Below are positions 18,543-28,014 of a stretch of DNA of 64,000 bases, in pieces. The position numbers and the translations under genes are program-made. The notes below the pieces were generated by a model. It did not search any database and was not told where the DNA came from. It saw only the letters and a list, made by a program, of their open reading frames with translations. Origin of the DNA: Polyangiaceae bacterium (GTDB taxonomy: Bacteria > Myxococcota_A > Polyangia > Polyangiales > Polyangiaceae); contig JADJXL010000003.1 of assembly GCA_016715885.1 (NCBI GenBank), positions 1 to 64,000 of the forward strand, read 5' to 3'. Every line of letters begins with the position of its first letter. Position 1 is the stretch's first letter.

Positions 18543-21500
18543 ATGAATTCTGCTTTTCGTGGCACGGCCTGGGGCTTTGCCACTCGTTTATGGGTCGCCA
18601 TTGGCCTAGCGGTGGCGACAGGATGTAGTTCCGGGGCGTACGGAGACCTGGACGGAAACTCGGGCGGTGGCGGTTCGACCGGTGGATATGGCGGATACGG
18701 TGGTCGAGCAAACGCGGATGCGGTCGTCGAAGAAGGCGAAGGCGTCGCCATTCGAGAATCGCTCGACGAGGCGCTGGCGCTGCCGCCACCTTCGACGGCC
18801 ATTGCGTGTACGCTCGGTAGCCAATGCCCAACGGGGTATTGTGTCGACGGGTTCTGTTGCGACAACAAGTGCGACAACAAATGCATGGCGTGCAGCGCAG
18901 CCAAAAAGGGCAGCGGCGTCGACGGCGTGTGCGGCTCGGTCAAATACGATACCGATCCCGACAACGACTGCCCGCTCGGCGCGTGCGACGGCAAGAACAT
19001 GTGCAAGAATTACAATGGCGTCGCTTGCACGGCCGCTGCGCAGTGTTTGTCCAACTATTGCGTGGACGGGTATTGCTGCAACAACATTTGCATGGGCGGA
19101 TGCTCGGCGTGCTCGGCTGCGAAAAAGGGCAGCGGTAACAATGGCCAATGCGGCCTCATTGCAGCGGCGACCGATCCCGATAACGAGTGCAATCCTGGCG
19201 AATGCAACGGCTCCGGCGCATGTAGCGCCGCGCAAACGAAACAAGCCAACGGAACGGCGTGCACGGGTTCGGCACAATGCGAATCGGGATATTGCGCCGA
19301 TGGCGTGTGTTGCGATAGCTGGTGTCTCGGATCATGCCAAGCTTGTACCGCCGCGAAGAAGTTCAGCGGCGTGGACGGGGTATGCGGCCCCATTGCCAAC
19401 GACAAGGACCCGGACGAGGAATGCTGGGGCGGCGCGTGTAATGGCTCGGGCGTCTGCAAGCAATACAACGGCGTTCCCTGCGCCAACAAGTCGCAGTGTT
19501 TGTCCGGGTATTGCGTCGACGGATTCTGCTGCGGCAACCTCTGCACGCAGATGTGTTACGCCTGCTCCGAAGCTCGAAAGGGCCAAGGCTACGACGGCGT
19601 GTGCGGTCCGATGAAGTCGGGCCACGATCCCGACAGCGAATGCAATCCAGGCGAATGCAACGGTTCTGGCGCCTGCAATCAACCTCAAACGCCGCAAGCG
19701 AATGGGACGACGTGCGTGTCCGGCGGACAATGCGCTTCCGGCAATTGCGTCGACGGCGTCTGTTGCGACACGGCGTGCGCTTCGACGTGCATGGCGTGCA
19801 CCGCGGCCAAAAAGGGCCAAGGTGTCGACGGCGTTTGCGGCAACATCGGCTCCGAGCTCGATCCAGACTTGGAATGCAATGGTGGTCGGTGCGACAACAA
19901 GGGCGCGTGTCGCTACTACAACGGCGCGCCATGCTCCAACAAGGACCAATGCTTCTCGCACTACTGCGTCGACGGGTTCTGCTGTGGTAACATCTGCATT
20001 GGCGCTTGCCAAGCATGTTCCAGTGCGAAAAAAGGCGGCGGTTTCGACGGCGTCTGCGGCAACGTCGCAGCCAGCACCGACCCCGACAACGAATGCAATC
20101 CGGGCGAATGCAATGGCGGCGGCGCGTGCAACCAACCTCAATCGCCGCAACCCAACGGAGCAGCCTGCACGCTCGCAACGCAATGCCAATCGGGCTTCTG
20201 CGTCGACGGCGTCTGTTGCGACAGCGCTTGTCCGCTCCTCTGCCAAGCCTGCACGGCCGCCAAGAAGGGCCAGGGGCTCAATGGCACGTGCGGCAACATC
20301 ATCACCGGCACCGATCCCGACAACGAATGCATGAACAGCGAATGCAATGGAAATGCCGGCTGTACCTCGCCCATAAATCTGCCCAATGGCACGACGTGTA
20401 CGGCGGGCGATCAATGCGCATCGCTGCATTGCGTCGACGGCATTTGTTGCGATACCGCGTGTAACGGCATCTGCGTCGCGTGTTCGGCAACGAAAAAAGG
20501 CCAGGGAACCGACGGCACGTGCGGTCCCATCAAGTACGACACCGATCCGGACGATGAATGTTACGGCGGCGGCTGCAATGGCAGCGGAGCCTGCGGATAC
20601 TACAACGGCGTGCCGTGCTCGATGGGTGATCAATGCTTGTCGACGTATTGCGTCGACGGCGTCTGCTGCAACAACCATTGCGGCGGATTGTGTTATGCCT
20701 GCACGGGCGCGAAGAAAGGCACCGGCTTCGACGGCGTCTGCTCGTTCATCAAGAGCAACACCGACCCCGACGATGAATGCTCGGGCGTTTGCAATGGCGC
20801 GGGCGTATGCACCACGCCAACGTGCAGCACGAGCGCCGATTGTGGAGCGAACGCATCGTGCAACAACAGCACGTGCGAATGCGACACGGGCTACACGGGC
20901 GATGGATACAATTGCACCGACATCGACGAATGCCAGACGAACAACGGCGGCTGCGACATCCATGCGACGTGCACCAATACGCCTGGCTCGCGGACCTGCG
21001 CATGCAACATGGGCTATACGGGTGACGGCGTCACGTGCACCGACATCGACGAATGCCAGACGAACAATGGCGGTTGCGATCCCAATGCGACGTGCACCAA
21101 TACGCCTGGCTCGAGGACCTGCGCGTGCAATGCGGGGTATACCGGCGACGGCGAAACCTGCACGTTCGACGGACAAATGACGAAACTGTGGGTCGGGTAC
21201 AACAACGCTTGTGCCCAAGCCGATAGCGGCAATGCCAAGTGCTGGGGCAGCAATGCAGCCGGCGTCCTCGGAATTGGCGATCAAAACCCCCGAGGCGTCA
21301 ACCCCGGCGAAATGGGCAGCAACCTGCCACTCCTCGATCTGGGTACCGGCAAAATGGCGACGCGCATCGGCATCATGACCGATGCTGCATGCGCAGTGCT
21401 CGAAGACGCGAGCCTCAAGTGCTGGGGCAGTAGCTTCTGGGGGCAGCTCGGCATGGGCTTTCCCACTATCATTGGCGACAATCCAGGCGAAATGGGCGAC

Positions 21501-22427
21501 AACCTGCCGGTCGTGAACCTCGGGACCGGTAAAACGGTCACGGCTATCGGCGTTGGCGTCTTCAATGTATGCGCCATCCTCAACGATGGTAGCGTCAAGT
21601 GCTGGGGCCAAAACCAATTCGGCCAGCTTGGTCAGGGACACACGTTCAACAAAGGCCACGGCGCAAACGACATGGGCGACAATCTGCTGGCCGTGGACCT
21701 CGGCATTGGAAGAACCGCCGCTGCAATCGTTGGAGGGTCCAATCACATGTGCGCCATCCTCGATGACAGCACGGTGAAATGCTGGGGCTCCAATTCGAGC
21801 GGCAACCTCGGCATTGGCGACGTCAACCACCGCGGCGACAATGCAGGCGAATTGGGTGATGCGCTCCCGGTGGTCGATCTCGGCACGGGCAAGACGGCGA
21901 TTGCGATTGCAGCAGGTTCCAACCATACCTGCGCACTGCTCAACGACAGCTCCGTCAAGTGCTGGGGTAACAATACCGCGGGCCAGCTCGGCCTCGGCGA
22001 CACCAGCGCTCGCGGCAACGACATGGGCGAAATGGGCGACGCTCTACCCGCCGTCGATCTGGGCGTTGGCAAAACCGCCGTCAGCATTGCCGCAGGCGGC
22101 GACCACACCTGCGCCCTGTTGAACGACGGAAGCCTCAAGTGCTGGGGCGAAAATGCGCTGGGTCAGCTCGGCCTCGGCGACGTCAATCGTCGCGGCGATA
22201 GCTCCAATGAAATGGGCGACAACCTCGCCGCAATCGACCTCGGCACTGGCAAAACCGCGACCACCGTGCGTTGTGGCAATACGCATACGTGCGTCATCCT
22301 CGACGACGCGACCATCAAGTGCTGGGGCAAGAGCGACGTGGGTCAGCTCGGCCTCGGCGACGCTGTCACGCGCGGGGACGGCCCCAGCGAAATGGGCGAC
22401 AATTTGCCCACCGTGAGCCCGTTCTAA
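18543..22427 (+). CDS. Large Cys-repeat / EGF / RCC1-like surface lipoprotein
   Basis: A 1294-aa predicted outer-membrane lipoprotein: signal peptide with lipobox AVATGC (C28), then a Gly-rich linker. Nine Cys-rich repeats of roughly 70-80 residues follow, each with QC-x5-CVDGxCC, C-x-AC-x3-KKG and TDPDxEC elements. Then come three EGF-like domains (two start DIDECQTNNGGC, the calcium-binding type) and seven RCC1-like repeats of about 60 residues (KCWG, GQLGLGD, DLGTGKT, CALLNDGS), which should form a seven-bladed propeller. The in-frame ATG at 18543 has GAGGAG at nine-base spacing; the ATG at 18537 is too close. Function is unknown; such proteins are typical of myxobacterial cell surfaces. 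A strong terminator follows. Confidence 0.88.
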   Translation: MNSAFRGTAWGFATRLWVAIGLAVATGCSSGAYGDLDGNSGGGGSTGGYGGYGGRANADAVVEEGEGVAIRESLDEALALPPPSTAIACTLGSQCPTGYCVDGFCCDNKCDNKCMACSAAKKGSGVDGVCGSVKYDTDPDNDCPLGACDGKNMCKNYNGVACTAAAQCLSNYCVDGYCCNNICMGGCSACSAAKKGSGNNGQCGLIAAATDPDNECNPGECNGSGACSAAQTKQANGTACTGSAQCESGYCADGVCCDSWCLGSCQACTAAKKFSGVDGVCGPIANDKDPDEECWGGACNGSGVCKQYNGVPCANKSQCLSGYCVDGFCCGNLCTQMCYACSEARKGQGYDGVCGPMKSGHDPDSECNPGECNGSGACNQPQTPQANGTTCVSGGQCASGNCVDGVCCDTACASTCMACTAAKKGQGVDGVCGNIGSELDPDLECNGGRCDNKGACRYYNGAPCSNKDQCFSHYCVDGFCCGNICIGACQACSSAKKGGGFDGVCGNVAASTDPDNECNPGECNGGGACNQPQSPQPNGAACTLATQCQSGFCVDGVCCDSACPLLCQACTAAKKGQGLNGTCGNIITGTDPDNECMNSECNGNAGCTSPINLPNGTTCTAGDQCASLHCVDGICCDTACNGICVACSATKKGQGTDGTCGPIKYDTDPDDECYGGGCNGSGACGYYNGVPCSMGDQCLSTYCVDGVCCNNHCGGLCYACTGAKKGTGFDGVCSFIKSNTDPDDECSGVCNGAGVCTTPTCSTSADCGANASCNNSTCECDTGYTGDGYNCTDIDECQTNNGGCDIHATCTNTPGSRTCACNMGYTGDGVTCTDIDECQTNNGGCDPNATCTNTPGSRTCACNAGYTGDGETCTFDGQMTKLWVGYNNACAQADSGNAKCWGSNAAGVLGIGDQNPRGVNPGEMGSNLPLLDLGTGKMATRIGIMTDAACAVLEDASLKCWGSSFWGQLGMGFPTIIGDNPGEMGDNLPVVNLGTGKTVTAIGVGVFNVCAILNDGSVKCWGQNQFGQLGQGHTFNKGHGANDMGDNLLAVDLGIGRTAAAIVGGSNHMCAILDDSTVKCWGSNSSGNLGIGDVNHRGDNAGELGDALPVVDLGTGKTAIAIAAGSNHTCALLNDSSVKCWGNNTAGQLGLGDTSARGNDMGEMGDALPAVDLGVGKTAVSIAAGGDHTCALLNDGSLKCWGENALGQLGLGDVNRRGDSSNEMGDNLAAIDLGTGKTATTVRCGNTHTCVILDDATIKCWGKSDVGQLGLGDAVTRGDGPSEMGDNLPTVSPF

Positions 22428-22440
22428 CCGTCTCGCCTCC

Positions 22441-22472
22441 AATGCCCCTCTCCTTTCCCTGAGAGGGGCATT
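22441..22472 (+). terminator. Strong rho-independent-type hairpin
   Basis: AATGCCCCTCTC (22441-22452) and GAGAGGGGCATT (22461-22472) form a perfect 12-bp stem with an 8-nt loop. It lies 14 bp after the stop of the surface lipoprotein and separates it from the next operon. Confidence 0.85.
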
Positions 22473-22533
22473 CCCCTTGCCCGACCCAGGAATTTCCTTG
22501 CTCTCCGAGCGCCATGCGCCATATCATGGCCCC

Positions 22534-23358
22534 ATGTCGCTTCGCACGGCGCGCCGCTACTCGTGGATCCTTGCGCTTTTACCTGCCTTCGGCTGCTCCA
22601 AAGACCTCCGCGATGTCCTCACCGAACACAAAGCCGCCGTGGAACCTCAGCTCGCCAAGTTCGCAGCCATCCGCACGGCAGCCAAAGCGGCCCCGCGAGT
22701 TACCGTCGACGGTGTCACCATCAACGGCCCCGCACCCAAAATAGGTGTCTTCGATGTCGACGAACACGCCAACGTGGCCATCGAATACCTCGAAGACCTC
22801 GAAGACCCAATCGCTTTGGGCAATATTCCCTATCGCATCGCCGGCAGCGGATCCATGAATCGCTGCGCCGCGCTTCTCGCCAACCGCCGCGCACCGTACA
22901 ATCCCATCCTCGGAACCGTACCCGATGAAGTGCCCTGGTACTCCGCCGATAACCACCTCAAACATTGCGAAGTCGTTCGGTACGTATTCGTCATTCGATC
23001 CATCGAGTATAGCGGGCCATCGGTCACGCGTAATTCGTTCGGTGGCTGCCCCAAACCATCGTCCGACGAAACACGCGACGCAGGTGCACCGCCACCAGCC
23101 GATGCCGGCGCGAGCGCGGCCAAGCCATGCAAAGTGTTCGACGGCGGTTATCTCAGCGCGGAAGTCCTCGTATTCGATATGAAGAATGCCAGCCATCTCG
23201 GAGGTTTCCGATTTGTCGCGGAGAGCAGCCCGACCATCGATGTCGGCACGGCTTCCGACAATTCAGCGACGCTCGCCAACGACTTCGCCAACAAAATACG
23301 ATTCGCATTCACTACGGCCGCCCATAAATGGGTCCCTTCGTTCACGGTGGGGAACTGA
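22534..23358 (+). CDS. Lipoprotein of unknown function, first gene of a three-gene operon
   Basis: A 274-aa predicted lipoprotein: start ATG 22534, Arg-rich n-region (MSLRTARRYSW), lipobox PAFGC (C21). The mature part has no family I recognise. A Pro/Ala-rich disordered segment (PPPADAGASAAKP) at about 195-215 divides it into two parts. The stop is directly followed by the ATG of the TPM gene (TGAATG), so co-translation is likely. Its partners suggest a role at or near the cell envelope. Confidence 0.75.
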   Translation: MSLRTARRYSWILALLPAFGCSKDLRDVLTEHKAAVEPQLAKFAAIRTAAKAAPRVTVDGVTINGPAPKIGVFDVDEHANVAIEYLEDLEDPIALGNIPYRIAGSGSMNRCAALLANRRAPYNPILGTVPDEVPWYSADNHLKHCEVVRYVFVIRSIEYSGPSVTRNSFGGCPKPSSDETRDAGAPPPADAGASAAKPCKVFDGGYLSAEVLVFDMKNASHLGGFRFVAESSPTIDVGTASDNSATLANDFANKIRFAFTTAAHKWVPSFTVGN

Positions 23359-23988
23359 ATGGCAACGATCAAGTGGCACGAAGAATCGACCAAGCGCCGA
23401 ATCGAAGCGCTCGTGCGCGACGTCGAATCCAAAAGCTCGGCCGAAATCGTCGTGACCATGCGCCCTCAATCGGGCAACTACCGCGCAGCCGATTTGATCT
23501 TCGGCGCCATCATGGCCCTCCTGGGCTTGTGCACGTATGTGTATGCACCCATCGAATTCACCGATGACCTCGCGCCGCCCTCCATTGCCCTTCTCTTTTT
23601 CGCAGGGTTGGCATTCTGCGCTCGAGTTCCCGCGATCAGGCGACTTTTCACGCCCAAAACGACGCGCGCCGCTGCCGTTCGATCCGCCGCGCGCGAAGTT
23701 TTCGTCGATCAAAACATATCCTGCACGCGCGATCGCACCGGCATTCTCATTTACGTGAGCACATTCGAAAAACGCGCCGAAGTCGTCGTCGACATCGGCA
23801 TCGTACGCCGCGAAGGCGATGGACAACCCGCCGCCGCAATCGCAAACATCGAACGCGCCATCGCCGAAGGCGGCGACATCGACGCCTTCGAAAAAGCCGT
23901 TCGTGAATTCGGACAATGGCTTGCCAGCACCCTACCCCCTCGCATCGACGATACCAACGAGCTTGCTGACGAGGTGAACGTGTCATGA
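23359..23988 (+). CDS. TPM-domain membrane protein
   Basis: A 209-aa protein with the TPM (YgcG-like) fold. The N-terminal RIEALVRDVESKSSAEIVVTM matches the conserved start of the domain, and the second half carries GILIYVSTFEKRAEVVVDIGI. Two hydrophobic helices at about 45-85 interrupt it, so the domain is split around a membrane hairpin, as in other TPM membrane proteins. Some TPM proteins are phosphatases in plants; in bacteria the role is mostly unknown. It abuts the upstream lipoprotein gene and overlaps the next gene by 4 nt. Confidence 0.82.
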   Translation: MATIKWHEESTKRRIEALVRDVESKSSAEIVVTMRPQSGNYRAADLIFGAIMALLGLCTYVYAPIEFTDDLAPPSIALLFFAGLAFCARVPAIRRLFTPKTTRAAAVRSAAREVFVDQNISCTRDRTGILIYVSTFEKRAEVVVDIGIVRREGDGQPAAAIANIERAIAEGGDIDAFEKAVREFGQWLASTLPPRIDDTNELADEVNVS

Positions 23989-25745
23989 AACGACGAACTT
24001 GGTGTCTCGGCCTGCTTGCATCCTCGGCATGCATTCTCTCGGAGAGCGAATCCTCCGCGCGCCCCGGCGGCGGAAGCTCCTTCAAAAGCAGCTCGCGCCC
24101 GAGCGGGGGAAGCAGTTTTCGCTCGTCGAGCAGCGGAAGCAGCCGTTCATCGAGCGGCAGTAGCTACCGGTCTTCGAGCTCGTCGAGCAGCAGTCGTTCG
24201 AGCTCCTCGAGCAGCTCCACGCGTTCCAGCTCGGGTTCGTCCGTTGCCGCAACCCATTACGAGCCCGTATGGGCCGTGCGCGAAACCAGCGGGAAAAGGC
24301 ATGCTCGCGTGGCTGCGTCGCCTGCCGAATCGGTATACCCGGCGCCGGATCCACGTCCCGCCATTCCCATGGGAAAGGACGTCGAATCTGCTGGATCGAA
24401 GGCTTTCGGTTTCATTTTCGGCGCTGGAATGTTTGCGACGGTGGCAACGATTTTCGCTGCACCATTGGCGCTCGTCGGGTTTGTGATATCGCGCGTGACA
24501 AAGAAGTCGGGGGCGGATCAAGCGTGGTCGTCCTCCGGATCCCAAACCATTGCAACGCCCGAGGAAGACGCGCCCAATCCTGCCGTCGTGCGAAAGCAAA
24601 TGGAATCGATTCGCCGCGCGGATCCCGATTTCTCCGTCGTCATCTTCGAGGACTTTCTCGCGGCGCTCTATACCGAAGCGCACGTCGCGCGGGGCTCGCA
24701 GGTGCTCGAGCGATATTCGCCGTATCTTCGACCGGGTGCGCGCCAAACGCTCGCGTCATTGGCGCGTACGCCCGTATCGTCCGTGATCGTGGGCGCCATG
24801 CGACCGTATTCTTTTCAATGGGACAACCATGCGCGAATGCATCGCATCACCGTGGAGATCGAGAGCAATTACACGGAGATGGTGCCGAGCGGTCAGTCGC
24901 AGGCGTATTACGCATGCGAGCGCTGGACGCTCGCGCGGGCGATGGGGACGCGTTCGAGGCCCCCGGCGAAGGCTCGCACATTGGTTTGTCCGAATTGCGG
25001 TGCGCCGCTCGAAAGGACGGTGCACGGTCGCTGCATGTATTGCTCACAAGCGGTCGATTCGGGTCAATTCGATTGGGTGGTGGAGAGCATTCGAATCGTG
25101 TCGCGTGAAACGCGCGGGCCGATGCTGACGGGCACGACGGAGGAACAGGGGACGTCGAGCCCCACGGTCTTCGATCCTGAATTGCGACAGCGGCAGGAAG
25201 AGCTTTTGCGGGTAGATCCGACGTTTACACGTGAAGTCGTCGACCGCCGCGTGCAACTGATTTTCAATACGATGCAGCACGCATGGAGCTCGCTCGAATG
25301 GCAAAGGGCGCGCCCGTGCTTGACGGATAGGCTTTGGAACGCGCAGATTTATTGGATCGAGGCGTATCGGCAGCAGGGTTTACGCAACATTACGGAAAAC
25401 GCGCGCATCACGAACATCGAGCTGGTGCGGGTCAGTCATGACAAGTGGTATCAGGCCATTACGGTGCGCGTGCACGCCACGGGTCTCGATTACACGATTC
25501 GCCAAGGTAGTGGCGAAGTGGTGGGCGGCAATCGGAAGAAGGAGCGGGCGTATACGGAGTATTGGACGCTGGTGCGCAGCGCGTCGCGGAGGCACGCGGA
25601 TGGGAAGGCGGGGTGTCTTGCGTGCGGAGCGCCGCTTCCGGTGGAGATGACGGAGAAATGCGGGCATTGCGGGGCGCTGGTCGAGGCGAGCGTATTTGAT
25701 TGGGTGTTGTCGCGAATCGAGCAGGACGACGTGTATGGGGGGTGA
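23985..25745 (+). CDS. Duplicated Tim44-like domain protein with two zinc ribbons
   Basis: A 586-aa protein. It has an N-terminal hydrophobic signal region, then a Ser-rich low-complexity segment (about 28-90) and a transmembrane helix (about 133-160). A Tim44-like domain follows (RADPDFSVVIFEDFLAALY to about 315), with a zinc ribbon CPNC...CMYC. A second Tim44-like domain (RVDPTFTREVVDRRVQLIF to about 540) has its own ribbon CLACG...CGHC. Tim44-like domains bind membranes or partner proteins. The whole unit (domain plus ribbon) is clearly duplicated. It overlaps the TPM gene by ATGA; TPM and Tim44-like genes often sit together. Confidence 0.85.
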   Translation: MKRRTWCLGLLASSACILSESESSARPGGGSSFKSSSRPSGGSSFRSSSSGSSRSSSGSSYRSSSSSSSSRSSSSSSSTRSSSGSSVAATHYEPVWAVRETSGKRHARVAASPAESVYPAPDPRPAIPMGKDVESAGSKAFGFIFGAGMFATVATIFAAPLALVGFVISRVTKKSGADQAWSSSGSQTIATPEEDAPNPAVVRKQMESIRRADPDFSVVIFEDFLAALYTEAHVARGSQVLERYSPYLRPGARQTLASLARTPVSSVIVGAMRPYSFQWDNHARMHRITVEIESNYTEMVPSGQSQAYYACERWTLARAMGTRSRPPAKARTLVCPNCGAPLERTVHGRCMYCSQAVDSGQFDWVVESIRIVSRETRGPMLTGTTEEQGTSSPTVFDPELRQRQEELLRVDPTFTREVVDRRVQLIFNTMQHAWSSLEWQRARPCLTDRLWNAQIYWIEAYRQQGLRNITENARITNIELVRVSHDKWYQAITVRVHATGLDYTIRQGSGEVVGGNRKKERAYTEYWTLVRSASRRHADGKAGCLACGAPLPVEMTEKCGHCGALVEASVFDWVLSRIEQDDVYGG

Positions 25746-26048
25746 GTTCGCTCGACGGGCGCTATGGAGTGCCGGCCGATGATTCGGCGGAAAGTTGGCG
25801 TACGTGGTGGACGGTACACGATGGGTGGGAGCGGGGGCAAGAAAATTGTGGAGCTGCGTCGTGCGGAGCGCCTCGGAGGAGGTGTCGAGGGTCGACTGAT
25901 CGGTGCAGAACAAGATCAAGCTTACATTGCTGGGGTTCTGCGCGGCGCAGTTGAGGTTGCGGGTGTCTAGGCATGGTGGGCTGCGCGGTGCAGGTGGGGA
26001 TCGGGGCACTTTGAAGCTATCATCAAAGGAAGCACCGTTCCTCCCTCA
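25746..26048 (+). other. Intergenic region before the HipA-like pair
   Basis: About 300 bp with no convincing gene, terminator or repeat. It marks the change from the high-G+C Tim44-like operon to the lower-G+C kinase pair and may contain the junction of an inserted segment. Confidence 0.4.
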
Positions 26049-27020
26049 ATGACCACCAGACTTTTCGCTCTTGCGGCGCTGGTCAAACTGTGCGTACATT
26101 ACCGCTCCCTGCGACGAGCGGACCTGTCGATGGTAGCAAACAACCCGCAGTCTCCGAGTTTTCATGTAGTTGGCGCGATGCCGCTATCGCTATCCGTCGG
26201 GACACCACACAGCATTCTTGACCAGGGTTCGACCAACCCAATCCTATTTCAGTTAGAGCATGACGGTAGACCTGCAGGTCTTTGGGTCATGAAGGCCCAA
26301 TGCAAGATGCGCCACGGCGGAATCGATATTTTACGAGAGCTTGCCGGAACAGACCTGTGTGCACTCGTCGGGCTTTCCACGCCAGCAGTAGGACTTGTGA
26401 GGATACCGGTTGACCCGCCTTCTACCGACGATTCGCACCTTGGTCAGCGCGTGGCCAACATTTACGACAAAGACCGTGGCAAGCTGGCATTCTGTTCCGC
26501 GTACGTCAGCGCTCCGCGTGTGGACGGACAGACACTTGCCCCGTCGCAAAAGCAAACGCGCCAAACGATACGAGACGCAATTGCACTCTTCGCCATTGAT
26601 GCTCTTATTTGGCATCATGACAGAAAGCCCGATAATCCCAATGCGCTACTCTACTGCCAAAGAGTTGTGCCAATCGACCACGAGCGTGCCTTCTTCAAGA
26701 TAAACGTGCCCGACGAAAGTGGATGCGCGCCGGATTATACGCTATCAGCCGACCAGGATGACATGGCGCAGCATATCGCCGCAAACCTCGCTGGACAGCA
26801 CTTGGACTCGCCAGCCTGGCAGGAGGTTTTGCAGGCGATCGAGAGGTTAACAGACCAAGAGATTCAGGCCATGGTGGCCAAGTGGCCCGACGAGTTGGAC
26901 CGAAATTGGGCAGGCGAGCGTGTCGGGTGGAAGGACGATTTTATTAGATTTATTGCGACACGTCGCATGAACGCGGTAAGTATACTCGAGGAGGCGCGCC
27001 GTGCAGTCGCAAAGGGTTGA
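26049..27020 (+). CDS. HipA-like (HipA_2) kinase
   Basis: A 323-aa protein with the kinase core of the HipA_2 family: the ATP-binding lysine in GLWVMKAQ (K82), the catalytic loop IWHHDRKPDNPNALL (H190, D191, N196/N198) and the metal-binding Asp in VVPIDHERAF (D210). HipA kinases phosphorylate tRNA synthetases; the substrate of this branch is unknown. There is no HipB-type repressor gene. The start is uncertain: ATG 26049 has a distant GGAAG, and an ATG at 26130 (MVANNPQSP) would better match the usual N-terminus. It overlaps the next gene by 20 bp. Local G+C is lower than in flanking operons. Confidence 0.78.
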   Translation: MTTRLFALAALVKLCVHYRSLRRADLSMVANNPQSPSFHVVGAMPLSLSVGTPHSILDQGSTNPILFQLEHDGRPAGLWVMKAQCKMRHGGIDILRELAGTDLCALVGLSTPAVGLVRIPVDPPSTDDSHLGQRVANIYDKDRGKLAFCSAYVSAPRVDGQTLAPSQKQTRQTIRDAIALFAIDALIWHHDRKPDNPNALLYCQRVVPIDHERAFFKINVPDESGCAPDYTLSADQDDMAQHIAANLAGQHLDSPAWQEVLQAIERLTDQEIQAMVAKWPDELDRNWAGERVGWKDDFIRFIATRRMNAVSILEEARRAVAKG

Positions 27021-27954
27021 ATTCAGATTGTTGCAGCTACTCTGCAATCCCGTGGGGGATGAAAGAGTGACTGTTGCGCTGATCCACTGGGATGGCCGTC
27101 AAATCCGGTTCGCATGGAATCCTAGAAAAGTACCAAATTTTCTCGCTCATGTACGCAGCGATATTAACGCCGTTTTGGGTTCGATTCGTCAAAGCACTCA
27201 CTCACGCGCCCAAACGTTACATCTTTCATTTGGTCTGGACCATATCTTTCCCGTCCCCGAGGGATACGGAAGCTTGCTGATGTGGGCCCCGTTGAGAGTA
27301 GGCGTAACCAGCGACCCACAAGCTCACTTTGCCGAGCTTATCAATGTTCTCAATTTGCGGGTTCCTGGCGTCCAAAAATTGGACGAGCTCTCTCATCAGG
27401 TCCCAAAGCTCGCTCATCAACTATCAATTTTCGGCGAACAACTCATCTCCACAATGGGAAGTGCCGCCAGTAGTAGAGTGCGGATCCGCTATACGGTTGC
27501 CGGCCTTCGGGAATACGAATCCCCTTTGTCGTGGATGAATGGGCGATGGCACCACAGCTTTCCTCTCAATCTGACAAATGTTAAAGAAAGGGATATCATC
27601 GGAAAGTACGAAAAGGCGCTCGGTCGCATCGATGTTAGCATTCCTCCTGACGACATCGGATTCATTATCGCAATCGGCGATCATGGCCCTGATGAGCAAA
27701 AGCGCATCAACGACATCGAGAAATTCATTATTGCTCGCTCCTATGGCAGAGTGGACTGCATGAGCGCATTCCGCAACCAGCAGGGATTACCAGAGTTTGG
27801 ACCTCTGGGTATCCGGGTTGAACAGGATGTCATGGCATCAATGACCGGCGCATCGAATTTGCACAAGTCAGCGGTGGCGGGGGCCAGCGACTTCAACGTT
27901 GGCAGCTTCGGAATGTCACGTGTCGACACCCATAAACTGCCGCCAAAGAGGTAG
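27001..27954 (+). CDS. Partner of the HipA-like kinase (possible DUF3037-type N-terminus)
   Basis: A 317-aa protein starting at GTG 27001 with GAGGAGG six bases upstream, inside the 3' end of the kinase gene. The first 60 residues (FRLLQLLCNPVGDERVTVAL, then IHWDGRQIRFAW) resemble the N-terminus of DUF3037 proteins, which commonly follow HipA_2 kinases. The protein is more than twice the usual length of that family. The extra part (about 110-317) has no motif I recognise. Translational coupling argues that the two form one functional unit, perhaps toxin-antitoxin-like or a signalling pair. Confidence 0.7.
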   Translation: MQSQRVEFRLLQLLCNPVGDERVTVALIHWDGRQIRFAWNPRKVPNFLAHVRSDINAVLGSIRQSTHSRAQTLHLSFGLDHIFPVPEGYGSLLMWAPLRVGVTSDPQAHFAELINVLNLRVPGVQKLDELSHQVPKLAHQLSIFGEQLISTMGSAASSRVRIRYTVAGLREYESPLSWMNGRWHHSFPLNLTNVKERDIIGKYEKALGRIDVSIPPDDIGFIIAIGDHGPDEQKRINDIEKFIIARSYGRVDCMSAFRNQQGLPEFGPLGIRVEQDVMASMTGASNLHKSAVAGASDFNVGSFGMSRVDTHKLPPKR

Positions 27955-28014
27955 AAAGGCACTGCATGTGGTGCGACTCGATCCAAGCGATCCGCTCAGT
28001 CGCTTCGGCACCTT

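Noticed and set aside
19332..21926. 864-codon minus-strand frame opposite the Cys-repeat lipoprotein
   Set aside because: Ala/Arg-rich mirror of a repetitive gene; the plus strand has signal peptide, Cys repeats, EGF and RCC1 motifs.
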